A model generated the notes under the pieces. That model saw only the letters and a list, made by a program, of their open reading frames with translations. It searched no databases and had not been told where the DNA came from. A program made the translations under genes and the position numbers. This document shows positions 25,093-37,918 of a stretch of 64,000 nt of DNA, piece by piece; the stretch's first letter is position 1; every line of letters starts with the position of its first letter. The stretch spans positions 54,672,449-54,736,448 of the forward strand of contig CAMGYJ010000011.1 of NCBI GenBank assembly GCA_946122785.1, given 5' to 3'. The stretch comes from Linum tenue. Taxonomy: Eukaryota; Streptophyta; Magnoliopsida; Malpighiales; Linaceae.

Positions 25093-25363
25093 GAGCTCCT
25101 TTTAGGTTGTGTTATAAACCTAACTCGACAGTCTGACCGCAGTTTCGCTTCCTTCCGCGCTGCCTTCTTCCAATCTCTCTGCATCCTTCGACTGGTAAAT
25201 TCTCGCATTCCGTCTTGCTTTCTCGATTTCCCCTTTCTCTCGCATGTCTGCGCAGCTATAGGTTCTTGCATAGCTTTTCATGGGCTTTTTGTTGTTTGTT
25301 TTCCCCCCCTTTTTGACGTGACGGCTGGATGGATATGGTTGCAGACCGAGAGAGAGATCCAAG

Positions 25364-26617
25364 ATGGTTGAGAAGACGAGGATCAGGAAAGAGGAGGTGG
25401 TGACTCGTGAGTTCACCATCAATTTGCACAAGCGCTTGCACGGCTGGTGAGTTCCACACTCTTGTTCCCTGCAGCTTTCATTTTCGTGGGTCTGTGAAGG
25501 TTTTCGGATTTGTGGCTTTCTTCAGCGGGAGGGCTATCTTAACAGTAGTTTTTTATTAGAATCTATGTATATGCTGTTTTAGATCAGGGATATAATTCAG
25601 GACCCTATTAATTGGGTTTAAGTTTAATTTTAAGCTGCATCATAGTATTCATGCTTCAATCGCGATCTGGTGGTTAGTTGGATTGTCGAAATCCTATTAT
25701 TCAAGTTTCATTGGTGAATATGGTGGGGGTTGTGGTCTTTATGTTGTGGTCATAGATGTACTTTTCTGGGATGATGAAATGTTAGCTTGAAGAGCTGTGA
25801 TTCAATGTGAACATGGGACTGAAAGCGGGGAATACGCAGATGAAAGCGAATTCTTGAACCTTGATTATCACTGATCTATACTACTTGTCAAATTTTCTAA
25901 AACGTACTTGGAGTGTTTGCTTGTTGTGGTCTATGTCTGATTAGACTATCAGAGTAAGCTTGAAGTGATGAATAGCTGAATGTGCCTTTTGCCATATCAA
26001 TATCTTAGGCTATAGTTAAGATTTGTGGTTGGCCTATGTGCATGAGCAACAAAGATAATTTTGTGCAAGACATTGTTGCTTGATAATGGATCATCCATAG
26101 TTTATCCCTTTATCAGGTAGCCTCTTGTTCCCTTGTTTCTGAGGTGTACTATGTTAGTTTAAGTCCAATCTGTTATGGCTAGTTGGCTACGGTAAACCTA
26201 TGAGTTGAGTTTTCTGTGACATGTTCCGATTGTATTCGGGGTTTTCTTATATAGTTTACCCTTTTCAATTTGACTTCCTTTGTGGGTCTCATCTATCCTC
26301 TTTTGGATGCTGAACTCTCGAAATTTCTATGTGCCAGCACCTTCAAGAAGAAAGCTCCCAAGGCCATCAAGGAGATCAGGAAGTTTGCCGAGAAAGCCAT
26401 GGGAACTAAAGACGTGAGGGTGGACGTGAAGCTGAACAAGCAAATCTGGAGCAAGGGAATTAGGAGCGTTCCAAGAAGAATCAGGGTTCGCATTGCTCGG
26501 AAGAGGAATGATGATGAAGATGCCAAGGAGGAGCTCTATTCCCTTGTCACTGTTGCAGAGATCCCAGCAGAAGGACTCAAGGGGCTGGGAACAAAGGTTA
26601 TAGAGGAGGATGAGTAA
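25364..26617 (+). CDS. RPL31: 60S ribosomal protein L31 (eL31)
   Basis: Predicted 120-aa large-subunit protein located near the polypeptide exit tunnel. Two exons: 25364-25446 and 26338-26617, joined through a split Cys codon in LHGCTFKKKAP. Conserved stretches [50 protein letters not shown] and [15 protein letters not shown] are diagnostic, and the acidic C-terminus ends EEDE. The length matches plant eL31 (119-121 aa). The 891-bp intron shows no snoRNA-like repeat. Confidence 0.96.
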
Positions 26618-26959
26618 TCCGTGTCACTCCGTATCTCTATCAGGCTGTTGTGCTAGTTTTTTTAAAAAGTTTTGTCCATGTTTACGGATTTGGAGAACAA
26701 GCCTAGGCTTTTGTTGGTACAAGTTGGATATTGTCAGACCATATTTACCATTTGAAAGCAGTGAACCTAATCAAATTTTCTATTGCGTTTTTATTACCTA
26801 ATGGCCATTGCGTTCGTACGAAGTCTGCCGCAAATGTCCATTAAGTTAATGATTTAGTTGAAATCCTGGGTTTACTGGAAATGTTATCATCGTGTTAATG
26901 GCATAGTTAGCGTTGATTTTTTTTTTTCCACTGCACTCTGAATTCCCAGTAACATATAA
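26618..26959. other. RPL31 3' region
   Basis: Probable 3' UTR and short intergenic sequence ending in an A run, which forms the target site of the next foldback element. No gene seen. Confidence 0.5.
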
Positions 26960-26968
26960 AAAAAAAAC

Positions 26969-27353
26969 GGGTAAATGACACATTTGGTCACTGAGATTAC
27001 TAAATTGTGTCATGTTTAGTCACTAGAAAAAATTAATATCAATTTTGGTCACTCGAATTACCGAAACTGGTCAAATTTAGTCACTCTCCCGTCAGTTTCT
27101 GTCCAACTCCATTAATGTAGTTGGACGGAGACTTTTGGGAGAGTGACTAAATGTGACATGTTTCAGTAATACGACTGACTAAATGTGACATTTTTCAATA
27201 ATTCGAGTGACCGGAGTTGGACAGAGGCTACAGAAGAGTGACCAAATGTGACCTGTGTCAGTAATTCGAGTGACCAAAATTGATATTAAATTTTTCTAGT
27301 GACTAAATATGACACGATTTAGTAATCTCAGTGACCAAATGTGTCATTTACCC
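26969..27353. mobile_element. Foldback MITE with long terminal inverted repeats
   Basis: A 385-bp element whose two halves are inverted copies of each other. The left starts GGGTAAATGACACATTTGGT and the right ends with its near-exact complement at 27353. The centre is a short palindrome around TCCAACT/AGTTGGA. It is flanked by A-runs ending in C (AAAAAAAAC at 26960-26968 and 27355-27363), compatible with a 9-bp Mutator-type duplication, though the low-complexity site makes this weak. It could fold into a long hairpin and be a small-RNA source. Confidence 0.7.
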
Positions 27354-27633
27354 AAAAAAAAACGCTGATAATAATATACATCACGATTAAGCAATCTTGT
27401 AAATTCACTGCTACAATATCAAGCAAAGAGACACCCCGTCAACATAAACTTGACGAGCTCTTAAGGTGATTCCATCATTCATTCTGAGTGGAGTAACATA
27501 ACGACTTGCTTCTTCCTCGTCGCAACTGGCAGAGCACTATTGCAACTCCCTCGACTGATAGGAACTGACTACAGAGGAGCTAGTTGGCCACGAAGTGGTA
27601 GTGCTAGTGATGGAGCTTAGCAGAGCTTTGAAA

Positions 27634-29114
27634 CTAAGTCGCTTTGTAGGAATACATGTAGCTTCTGAGTTTCTTCACCTCTTCTGATGATTCGGCGAGT
27701 AGATGATCAACGTAAAGGCAAACAGAAGATCCGCTGCAATTTTTGTCAGGCAAAGTACAAGTCTCATTAAGATTAAACCTACATCATCTACATGTAATCT
27801 TAATGAAAATTCAGACCAAAATCTAATCATGCGAGTAGACTGTAGAGTATTACTCACCAAAGAGGTCCTAGAGGAAGCCATATCACATCCATCCTGAATC
27901 TCGGCAGCCTATAATTCAAAGTCAAAAACACCAGTCCTTAACTTCCTTCCACTGAATCTTTCAGGGAGTCATAAACCAGCAAACCATCAAACAAAGGTGA
28001 TTATACGCAAACTCCTCGTTACCTTAACATAAAATAGAACCAAAATACAGCGACCGCAAACCCAGCAAAGCAGGAGTACCAAATCCATTTTCTTCTACGG
28101 TTCAGTATCCCAACGATGGCCAGGGAGCATACCAGAACAGCTAACCAGTCTGTGTTGAATTGCTTAAAAGGTTAGCAAAACACAACAAATGCGCGATTTC
28201 CACTGGATTAGAACTCACAACAAATAGCAAATCTGAAGGCGAACGTTATGAATATCAAAGTTCCCAACTTTACAAACTGCCAAAGTTAATCCAACAGCTA
28301 TGACATATATGCTTGCAGAGGTCAGTCACTCATACATTATCATGCACAGTAAGAAGAACCCAGAAAGCAGCAAAATGCTGCAAAGCAATAGCTAGAGAAG
28401 TGATTCCATTACCATATTTGTTAAAAGAATGGAGGATAGAAGAAATGAAGTGAACCATAGTACCATACCTGCTGAAATCACCATCCATGAAGGGATATCT
28501 TCCATGAAGTATGCGTGATACCGCTGATAAAAAAAAAAGACAAGACTGGATCAATCTTAACACGATTCAATTGGATTTCCAGTGAAGCTGCTACCTAATC
28601 AATTAGGGATAACGCACCAATTCCCAGGGGGAAGTTGCTTGCTGGTAGATTGAGTAGACTAGGAAGATAGCGTAGCAAACGAGGATCGCAGAGAACACTC
28701 TCTTCAATCGGGTGAAAGAATCGTCAAAAGGGAAGAGGAAACCAAATCATCGATCAACCCATTTACCATAATGTTCAGAAATAGGAAGCGAAATCTTAAA
28801 AAGGGGAGGAGATGTGCTATGAAATGTTACCGTCCATAACTGAGCTTGCTGAGCTTGCGCGTGTTCGAGGGATCGAACCAGCTCCTCTTGCTCTGCGCGG
28901 AAACAGAGACAAAGAGCGATTGAGCAACAGCAAGAGAATGAGAATGAGAGGAAGACAGAGAGAGACGGGTCGCCATAGGTTTGGTAAAAAATTTACCTTG
29001 GGGATCCATGGGACGAGATTCGTCCGGATCATCCTGAGTCGGGAGAGATAAATCGTCGTCTCGAGATTTCCTCAAACTTCTTGCAAGCTTCTTCATTTTC
29101 ACGTACGCCGCCAC
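27634..29114 (-). CDS. Conserved plant multi-pass membrane protein, function unknown
   Basis: Predicted 198-aa protein (192 aa if the second Met, at 29096, is used). Seven exons on the minus strand: 29114-28997, 28892-28831, 28701-28618, 28523-28469, 28149-28023, 27908-27858 and 27733-27634; all phases close. The N-terminus is basic and then acidic, followed by a Gln/Glu-rich helix (EELVRSLEHAQAQQAQLW). Hydrophobic segments VFSAILVCYAIFLVYSIY, WLAVLVCSLAIVGIL and WIWYSCFAGFAVAVFWFYFM suggest at least three membrane spans. The motifs SPWELRYHAYFMEDIPSWMV and CLYVDHLLAESSEEVKKLRS agree with a plant-wide family I remember only as an uncharacterised transmembrane protein. The gene is convergent with RPL31 and divergent from RPS30. 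Confidence 0.8.
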
Positions 29115-30500
29115 TCCTAGTCGTCGTCTTCCGCTCCGCCGGGAAATTTACGATGGCAGAGCTTTGGTTCGGTTAAGGAAGGAGGCGCCACCGGGCTGAG
29201 TTTTCTTCTCAGTTTTGATTTTGATTAGGTTTACGGGTAGATTTCACAAAAGGTCCCTGAAGTTGTGTGTTTGTTTGATCTTCGCCACCTAAAAATAAAA
29301 TAGCTAACTTGACAGTTGACTCCAGATGGGTTTTGAATGTGAAATGAAAAAATAAGTTCATTGACTCCAGATGGGTATTGTTGTGTTGAGACTTAAAGAG
29401 AAGAGTGGTTTATTTCTCTGCGCGGGAATTCCTCGCGGGACCGTGGCCGGTGCGTTTCTTCCTTTTCAAGTAACACGTTTATAATAAAAATTAGAGAGAA
29501 AGTACATATTTATACTACTAATTTTACAAATCTTTTCCCTCTTAAATAAGGTAAACTCATCCTAACCAAACAGGTAAACAATAACTTCCTAAACAATATA
29601 CCTAATGATTAATAATATTCCTAAACAAGAACTAACACGAATAACCCAAAACAACAATAATAAATTAATAATTCACGAATAATTAACTCGATTGCTCCAA
29701 GTAATAATAATGATTAATGGAATAGCAATGTGGGGCACGAGATGCATGAATGCATCAACGTGGTAGCATCGAGTGGAGTGAGTAAGAAGGCATGGATCTG
29801 ATGAATTTGACTAGACATACAAACGAGTCAAGTTTAGACATACTTTGAGTCAAACTCGTTGTCAAACGAGTCGTGTTCGAGCTAGAGTTGTTTGTTGAAA
29901 CTTTGTTTGTGCTCAAATGGACATCGACTCATTAATGAGTGCACAAACTCTAATCGAGTTCGGCTCATCATATATAAACTCACGAGAGCAAGTTGAACTC
30001 AAGTGTAATAGAATTTTGTTCATATAGTGTTATTAAATAGTAATAAGTATTTAAATAATATATGCTACATAATTTTCTTTCAAATTATAAGTGAGACATA
30101 TTTATTTATGTACTCAAAATCATAAACATCATATTTAGCAAGGTATATGTTCTACCAAACTTATAAATTGTCAACAAACCAACTCAAAAAACTAAATTGA
30201 TTTACTCATAAACCGCTAGCCACATTGCCGAGTAACATCATAGTTTATAGCAAAAAAATAAGTTAGGTCACAATTTGAGCTCAACGAGCCATTGATTCAA
30301 GCTAATTAGCAAGCCCAACAAAACATAGTTCAAATTTGCCTCATTTGCCGCCTAATTTTGACTCCATAATAATAGGCCAGAAGCCCATATCGCTGCGGAC
30401 CCGAAGCTTGAAAATCACCACAATAAAGGCCTAAATTCAGCCCGGCCACAAGTCCACCGACCCAGCCCACACAGTTCCAGCACTCATATCGCCCAATAAT
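29115..30500. other. Intergenic DNA with degenerate AT-rich repeat
   Basis: About 29240-30340 is AT-rich with scattered CGAGTC/GACTCG words at 29820-29960 that look like decayed repeat DNA. I could not find terminal repeats or target duplications. No gene seen. Confidence 0.4.
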
Positions 30501-30511
30501 ATATAATCACT

Positions 30512-30527
30512 AAAACCCTAACCCTAA
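30512..30527 (+). promoter_or_regulatory. Double telo-box upstream of RPS30
   Basis: AAACCCTAACCCTAA, a tandem telo-box, lies about 95 bp before the RPS30 start codon. GCCCA/TGGGC words (site II-like) occur between about 30380 and 30500. Typical of plant ribosomal-protein promoters. Confidence 0.65.
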
Positions 30528-30620
30528 AAATCACCATTGTAGCATCGCAGCTTCAGGCGGCACATTCAGGGGGCAATCACTGCACATCGGCGACGAAGCG
30601 GCAGAAGATATATCACAACC

Positions 30621-31477
<857 letters not shown>

Positions 31478-33255
31478 GCAGTGGTAGTTCTGTCTCTGTA
31501 GGGGGTGAACACTGCTCTACTGTATGTGTGTGTTGGAAGAACTCAAAATTTTGTCATGGACGTGGATTGATTTTACTTGCTATCGAGCATTGAACAGCTA
31601 TTGTCGATTCAGTATGTAATGAGATTTTCCATTCAAAGAGTAGTTTGGAGTTTCTTTGGCTTAGTAGCTTTCGTTTCTCCCATAGCACAAGCTAATCACT
31701 ACTGACATTGTCTGGCTGCTATCTTCTCCGTATGTCTACTAACATCGTCGTAATTATCTGGTTGTATTTCATGGATTCATCAGTAGAATGAATTGCTAGG
31801 TGAATGTAGGTTCAGATATAGTCGAGTTGGTACAAGGTCGAAGTTGAGCCATATGGTTCAGCAGGGAAGTGGAGTGGATATCTTGTGTATCTTTCAAGGT
31901 ACCAAGATCGGGTGGACAACCTGATGATCTAGATGACAGGATTGGATCACCAGACCAGAGTTGTCAGCTTTTGTTTCCAGTCGGCGGTTGTTATGTAGAC
32001 CAAGACATTTGTTGCTGCAATCTGGTACACTAGAGATTATGGTCTTCACTCTACCATCCCTGATCCTATCAAGACTGTTGGTCCACCATGTTAGTAATTT
32101 GATAACACATCTAAATTCGAACCAAAAATAGTTCGTCATCTGGTTCCTTTAGAGTGTGCCATCAAGGGAAGAATGAAAGGTGATTGTGGATATTGTCCCG
32201 TTGTTAGCATCAGAATAAGTTCTACTGCAAATTTAAAGTACCAACTCCCATCGGACTGGCATCTCTTTATTGAATGGCTTACATAGTTACATTTGATCAC
32301 AGTCTCTGTTATTGATGATAGCATGACTCGTTGGACCTGTGGGCAAATCCTTTCTTCAGTTCCTCGCGACCTGCAATCAAGACAACCCTAAAATCAAAAT
32401 CGCTCTTAGAAAATCACATCTTCGAATCATATACTGGAAATGATCTACAAAAGTGAACACAGAGAGGGAAAGGGAGAGACAGAGAGGTACAAGAGGGATC
32501 GAATTGTTGTTGCAGTATATAATAACAGCTTTGATGTTTTCCTCCCTGTGCTGGTCATTCATGGAGTATACTCTGCAGCTATTGTTTCTCACTAAGGAAC
32601 CCCTGCAACTCTTTTTCCCTGTCATAGAACGCCACGGACTCAAACACAGCAAGTAACGCCTAATGCTTTTCCAAGCCGCAGTGCAGGTGTTGCAGCTTCC
32701 CATGCTAGAATGCCCCTTGTTCTTCTGGATGCTTGAACTTCTGGGTCCTTGCTTCAACCCAGCCATGGTGGTTGTCGAGGAAAAAGAAGGTAACCTCCAC
32801 CTTTGATATAATCCCACTTCTTCCTTCTTTCTCTGCTTTTCCAGTCTGCTTGTTTGTGTCTGGTATGGGTTTGATCCGAAAGATAAAATGGAACACGGTA
32901 GTATCCATTACACCATTAATGTCCCTCATTTACTATTTTTACTGGTTTTGGGGATATGATTTTTTGTTTGTTTCTCATCCAGCAGTGGAATCATTCATAT
33001 ACAATACAACTTCCGGATCTGCTCATTTGGAAGCAATTCTGTGAGAAATTCCCATTGCAAGTCCACAATGCAACTTCCCATATCTTGGGTTCAATACATT
33101 TCCTAAAACGTAAGTTTTGGTTTCACCATGGTAATAGGATTACACGATGAGAGAAGGGAAAATCCAACTTAAATGTGAAGTGAATCTACTAAGAAGTGCA
33201 CAAATATGGCGTTGCTCCAAGAAACAAGAAAGCAATCCAGCATTCATGTGGCTCT
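31478..33255. other. Intergenic DNA between RPS30 and the ILR1-like gene
   Basis: 1.8 kb covering the 3' regions of two convergent genes. Short frames on both strands show no domain or conserved motif. No repeat ends recognised. Confidence 0.5.
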
Positions 33256-35161
33256 TCACAGCTCATCGTGAGGCCTTATTACTTCTTCAGGAGGCGTTGC
33301 AGATCCCGGCTGATGCTCCAGCAAGTACCTGACGGCCAGCGAGGCGTGCAGGGCTGCCCCATATGGAAGCACATCTTCGTTGACTTGGTATTGTGGTGAA
33401 TGACTCGCCACAAGTGGTTCTCGAGTTTCGCTCTGCATTCCCACGAAGAAAAAGCAGCCAGGAACTTTCTCTGCATAGAAAGAGAAGTCCTCCGCACCCA
33501 TCAATGGTTCCATAACTTTAAGGTTCTGGGTCCCCAACATGTCTCCCGCAATACCAAGGAAATACTCGTGTAGACTTGCATCGTTCACCGTAGCAGGATA
33601 TGTCTGCTTGTTGTTCGGATTGAAGTTAATGGTTGCATTGCACCTCTGGACTTTAGCCTGCCCCGTCACAACCTGTTGAGAACCGAAATTATTGAGCCAT
33701 GAACATCAATGGCAGGGCACTGAACTAACAATCAAGAATGATCCATTCATGATACTACAACTATCGCGAGAACCTGTTCGATGCGTTGCTTGATCTGGGC
33801 AAAGCTATCTTTGGAGAAGGCCCTAAATGTTCCTCCAATGGTGGCAGAATCTGGAATGACATTGAACGCACCACCTCCTTCAAATTTACCAACGGTCACC
33901 ACCTGAAGCAGAATTGTATCCACTTTAAGATGATCATGAAAGCAACAAAGCAAGCAACACGCAAATGCGGTAATAGAGTCACCTGTGAGTCTAAGGGATC
34001 AGCTTCACGGGAAACAAGGTGCTGCAAGCTGACGACTATACTTGAAGCTGCAAGAATGGGGTCAATGGTGTGGTGGGGAATGGCAGCATGGCCTCCTTTC
34101 CCAGTTATCACAGCTTCGAAGAACCCACTCCCAGCAAGAAGAGGGCCAGCTCTTGAGGCCACTGTGCCAATTGGGTACCTGGTACTCACATGAATCCCAA
34201 AGATGGCGTCTACACTGTCAACCACTCCAGCTTCCACCATTTGCTTTGCTCCTCCACCTCCTTCCTCAGCTGGTTGGAAAACAAACAGAACTGTCCCCTA
34301 ACCCAAATCCAACACATCATATAACCAACTTAAAAGGACTGCTTCCAGAAACTGCGCATAATGAAATGTTACATACACTTAAGAAAAAGTCAAGAAAGTG
34401 TGTTCCATTCCATACACTGACTAACGCATGAAATGTGGATTCCATGACACTTACTTTTTCTCTTGCTTAAAATACGCAAAACAAAACAATGGATTGGTCC
34501 ATATGAAAGGTTAAGAAATTGAATTGATTGATGTTTCAAACCTGCAAATCATGACTATGGTGTTCCTGGAGCAACTTGGCAGCACCAAGAAGCATAGCAA
34601 CATGAGCATCGTGGCCACAAGCGTGCATTTTGCCTGCAACTTTACTCTTGTGCTCCCATTCTACAGCTTCCTGGGTCAATAGCAAGGATAAACAGAAAAG
34701 AAGGAAAAATATCCCCTTTGATTCAATTTTAGCTTCTACGAGAAATGCCCACTTTGTGAATTAAGTAGCAAACAGAGAAAAAACAAGAGAGGGAAGGAAA
34801 ACCCTAAAACCTGAAGGGCTAAAGCATCCATATCAGCTCTAAGAGCGACGAAAGGAGGTCCGCCGGTGCCAATAGAGGCAACAATCCCTGTAACGGCGAA
34901 AGGGTGCTCGTAACGAATCCCCAGCCGATCAAGTTCTTCTCGGACCAGCTTACTGGTTTCGAATTCCTCATAACCGAGTTCTGGGTTCTCGTGGATTCGC
35001 CTCCTGATGCTTACCATGTAATCGACGAGCTCTGGGGTTTTGGCGGAGCTGAGGAAATTGATTGGGATTTGAGCAAGGGTTTGTTGTTCGGTTGGTGTTG
35101 ATGAAATGGAGATGAAGAGTGTTAGGAGGAGGAAGCAGCGCCACTGGAGAGTAGCAGCCAT
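33256..35161 (-). CDS. IAA-amino acid hydrolase, ILR1-like, ER-retained
   Basis: Predicted 446-aa M20D amidohydrolase that should release free auxin (IAA) from amino-acid conjugates in the ER. Five exons on the minus strand: 35161-34811, 34670-34542, 34297-33983, 33902-33774 and 33672-33256; phases close. The N-terminus is a signal peptide ([17 protein letters not shown]). Metal and catalytic residues are visible in MHACGHDAH (C135, H137), QPAEEGG (E171, E172) and FGIHV (H196), with a late metal motif in MGAEDFSFY. The C-terminus ends HDEL, an ER-retrieval signal shared with several ILR1-like enzymes. Length matches the family (about 440 aa). Substrate preference (IAA-Ala, IAA-Leu or a jasmonate conjugate) cannot be read from sequence. 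Confidence 0.93.
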
Positions 35162-35707
35162 GGGCGATGATGCTTGGGGCGAAAGAGAAGTGAGCAGAGA
35201 TGGCGGGCATCGGCTGGAAGTGGAATACACAGGCAGTGTGACGATTGACGACTTCTTTTGTAGTAGAAAGATCCAAAAGAGAGGAGGCTGGTTACGACAT
35301 TACCTTGAGAGCTGTGGGGGAAAAGGACTGTTTGTCTATTTCCTTCGAGAGGTTTTAATTTGATTTTCAAAGGCTAAAGCGTGATTTAGCTCCTAAACTT
35401 GTACTTTTATTAAGCATCAAATTTACAACCTTGTCTAGGTGACAAATTGTAGAGTTTTCGGCTTACACAGCATCTTTAATGAGCACTTACTTCAAATACA
35501 ACAGTTGTACCTAGAAGGTTAAGTATTGTATTATCTTTATAGCCTAGTACCAAGGCAGACTGGTCGATAGCAATTGGAATAGCCATGGACTAAAACAATT
35601 GATGTATGCTTCGGTTCATTTGAGCTACACATTTGATGCCAATGCAAATGAAGAACCAACTTGAAATTGTTCGACTAAAGAAAAAGATTTTGATCTTGAT
35701 TGTATGT

Positions 35708-35709
<2 letters not shown>
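35162..35709. other. ILR1-like promoter side and intergenic DNA
   Basis: Contains the 5' flank of the minus-strand ILR1-like gene. No gene on either strand is supported. Confidence 0.45.

Positions 35710-35777
<68 letters not shown>
35710..35777. repeat. (TA)n microsatellite
   Basis: About 34 perfect TA dinucleotides in a row, followed by TGTGTATGTAT. A likely length-polymorphic marker. Confidence 0.95.
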
Positions 35778-35781
<4 letters not shown>

Positions 35782-35859
35782 ATGTATCTTATGTTAAAAA
35801 GAGGAGGTGACGAAGTCTATTGGTAAATAGAACGAGAGTGTGTTTAGACTTTAGAGTAG

Positions 35860-36460
35860 AACTAGCAAATTATGGCCCAACCCTTGATCCAATCCAAATC
35901 TGTCTGAGAAATTACAATCGGGTTGAAGTTTTTATAACCCGAAACCCGAACGATCAATAATTTTTTCGGTTGGATTGGGTGGGTCAGCGGGTCGACCCGT
36001 TTAACCCATTCCTTATCATATCTCACTCACGAAATGATAAAATAACTTGTAAATTGGTAAGATAGTTAACAAAATTCAGAAGGATGTGAAAGACAAGTTT
36101 GGAGTGTATTGATAATCAAATATCACGTGCTTCTTGTAGTAGTATAACTCTCATAACGTTCCTTGGAAATTTGTGCAATTTATATTTTCTTTCATTAGCA
36201 TGTGAGGATTTGAGATATTGTGAATTGACAAGTGTTAGGCAAACTATTGACATGCATATATGAAAATTTGTGTTATTTAAAACAACATGAAGCATGTTTA
36301 TTCTTCTTTCCGAAAACACTCGTAAACCAAAATGACCTGAAACCTGACCCTCAACGTTTTTGCTTGTGTCAATATTTTGACCCGAAATTAACCAATTCAT
36401 CATGATCCATAATCCAAAATTCCTAACCCAGAATTATCCAACCCGACCTGATTGAGAAGT
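35860..36460. repeat. Degenerate repeat with CCCAACCC/GGGTTGG ends
   Basis: An AT-rich stretch bounded by sequences rich in CCCGA, ACCCG and CCAACCCGACC words in opposite orientations. It resembles a decayed non-autonomous element, but no precise ends or target duplication could be defined. Confidence 0.35.
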
Positions 36461-36601
36461 CTACTTTAGAGCAATTTAAGTGGAGAATAGTAAAGAAGGG
36501 GATCCGTGAAATGTACAATGTGTAAAGTAGAAGTGTAGAAGTGGAGCAAAGTGTCTAAAATTGTGCAACAAGAAAATATATGTTGCCCCTAAACAAACCT
36601 C

Positions 36602-37320
36602 GGAAAAAATCCCACTGTACACATGTTTTTAAAAAAAATTCTCAAAATACACATGTTATGAAAAAAATTCCCAATCTACGCATGTTTGGGCCTTCACCGC
36701 GTCTGACCAAGGCGGTGATTGAATCACCGCGTTAGACGAAAATGGTGATTGCATCACCGCGTTAGACAAAAACGGTGATTGCATCACCGCTGTAGAGGAA
36801 GGCGGTGAATGCATCACCGCGTTAGAGGAAAACGGTGAAGGTCTGACCTACGTCAAATCTTTAAAAAAACGTAACTTTTTGCTCGGTTATCCGATCGTGA
36901 TGAAATTTTTTTTGATTCCGCATAATTTTTCGAGATCTTGCAAGCCGCAAAATCTTGCAAGCCGCAAACAGTTTGCGGCTTGCAAGATCTCGAAAAATTA
37001 TGCGGAATCAAAAAAAATTTCACCACGATCGGATAACCGAGCACAAAGTTACGTTTTTTTAAAGATTCGACGCAGGTCAGGCCTTCACCGCGGCCGTCGA
37101 ACGCGGTGAAGCTATCACCGTTTTTGTCTACAGCGGTGATGAATCACCATTTTTCTCTAACGCGGTGATTGCATCACCGCCCTTCTTTAACGCGGTGAAG
37201 CAATCACCGCCTTAGTCTGAGGCGGTGAAGACCCAAACATGCGTAGTTTGGGAATTTTTTTCATAACATGTGTATTTTGGGAATTTTTTTTAAAAACATG
37301 TGTACAGTGGTATTTTTTCC
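36602..37320. mobile_element. 719-bp foldback element with embedded minisatellites
   Basis: Nearly the whole element is one inverted repeat. The left end GGAAAAAATCCCACTGTACA is matched by the complement at the right end, with one mismatch. Each arm carries a roughly 30-bp minisatellite made of GGTGATT/CATCACCGC units (36709-36840 and 37082-37235). The centre is a tight palindrome of CTTGCAAGCCGCAAA blocks. Perfect 10-bp duplications AACAAACCTC flank it (36592-36601 and 37321-37330), close to the 9-bp Mutator class. Matching frames on both strands start MLGYPIV and are a by-product of the palindrome, not genes. Confidence 0.8.
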
Positions 37321-37330
37321 AACAAACCTC

Positions 37331-37918
37331 TACATCAAGATAAAGAAAGGGAAGCCCTGCCATGGTTAACAGTTGTAAACGGCGTCGCCGTGAGTCAATC
37401 GGCAGTTCAGCAAGTTGCCAGGGGGATAAAAATGTAATTCAATATAAATCGGCCAATGAGTATCAGCCACGCGTAACCCAGTGAACCAACTTCAACGCCT
37501 TGTGGAATTGGGGAAGGAAACGAAAAGCAGCTTCCTTCTCCTTTCTCTTTGCGGTCCATCATCCCCAACAGAGAGACGCGCTTAAGGAATCCATCCATTC
37601 CCTCTCTTCTCCACTATCAATCTCTGCTCAATCGAAAGCCCTAATTCTTTCCACCCAACCCCTCAACTCTACCCGATCTATCAATTTCGCGCTTCTTACT
37701 ATCCTATTCAACAGGTCTGCGAATTACAATCTTCTCTGCTCGTTCTTTTCCTTCGTGTTGTGGGTTTTTGATGTTACATCGATCGGAATTCGTTCTATGC
37801 TTGGGACGAGTGCGGATTTGCAGAATTAGGGTTTTGATCAATCGCGGGTCTTTGATTTTTGGGTTTGTTTTTTGGCAGATCGGGGGCAGGAGGGAGTCAC
37901 TTCCGATATAGTTGAAAA
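37331..37918 (+). promoter_or_regulatory. VPS32 promoter and leader
   Basis: Upstream region of VPS32. A leader intron is plausible from GTCTGC near 37713 to the AG at about 37880 (TTTTGGCAG). No clear TATA box was identified. Confidence 0.4.

Noticed and set aside
28330..28563. Intronic frame between exons 4 and 5 of the membrane-protein gene
   Set aside because: A short hydrophobic read-through of exon 4. Skipping to the acceptor at 28149 restores the family sequence (ISADWLAVLV).
36853..37109. Two opposing frames both starting MLGYPIV...KFFLIPHNFSRSCKPQ
   Set aside because: They are the same sequence read from the two arms of the foldback element at 36602-37320, not two genes.
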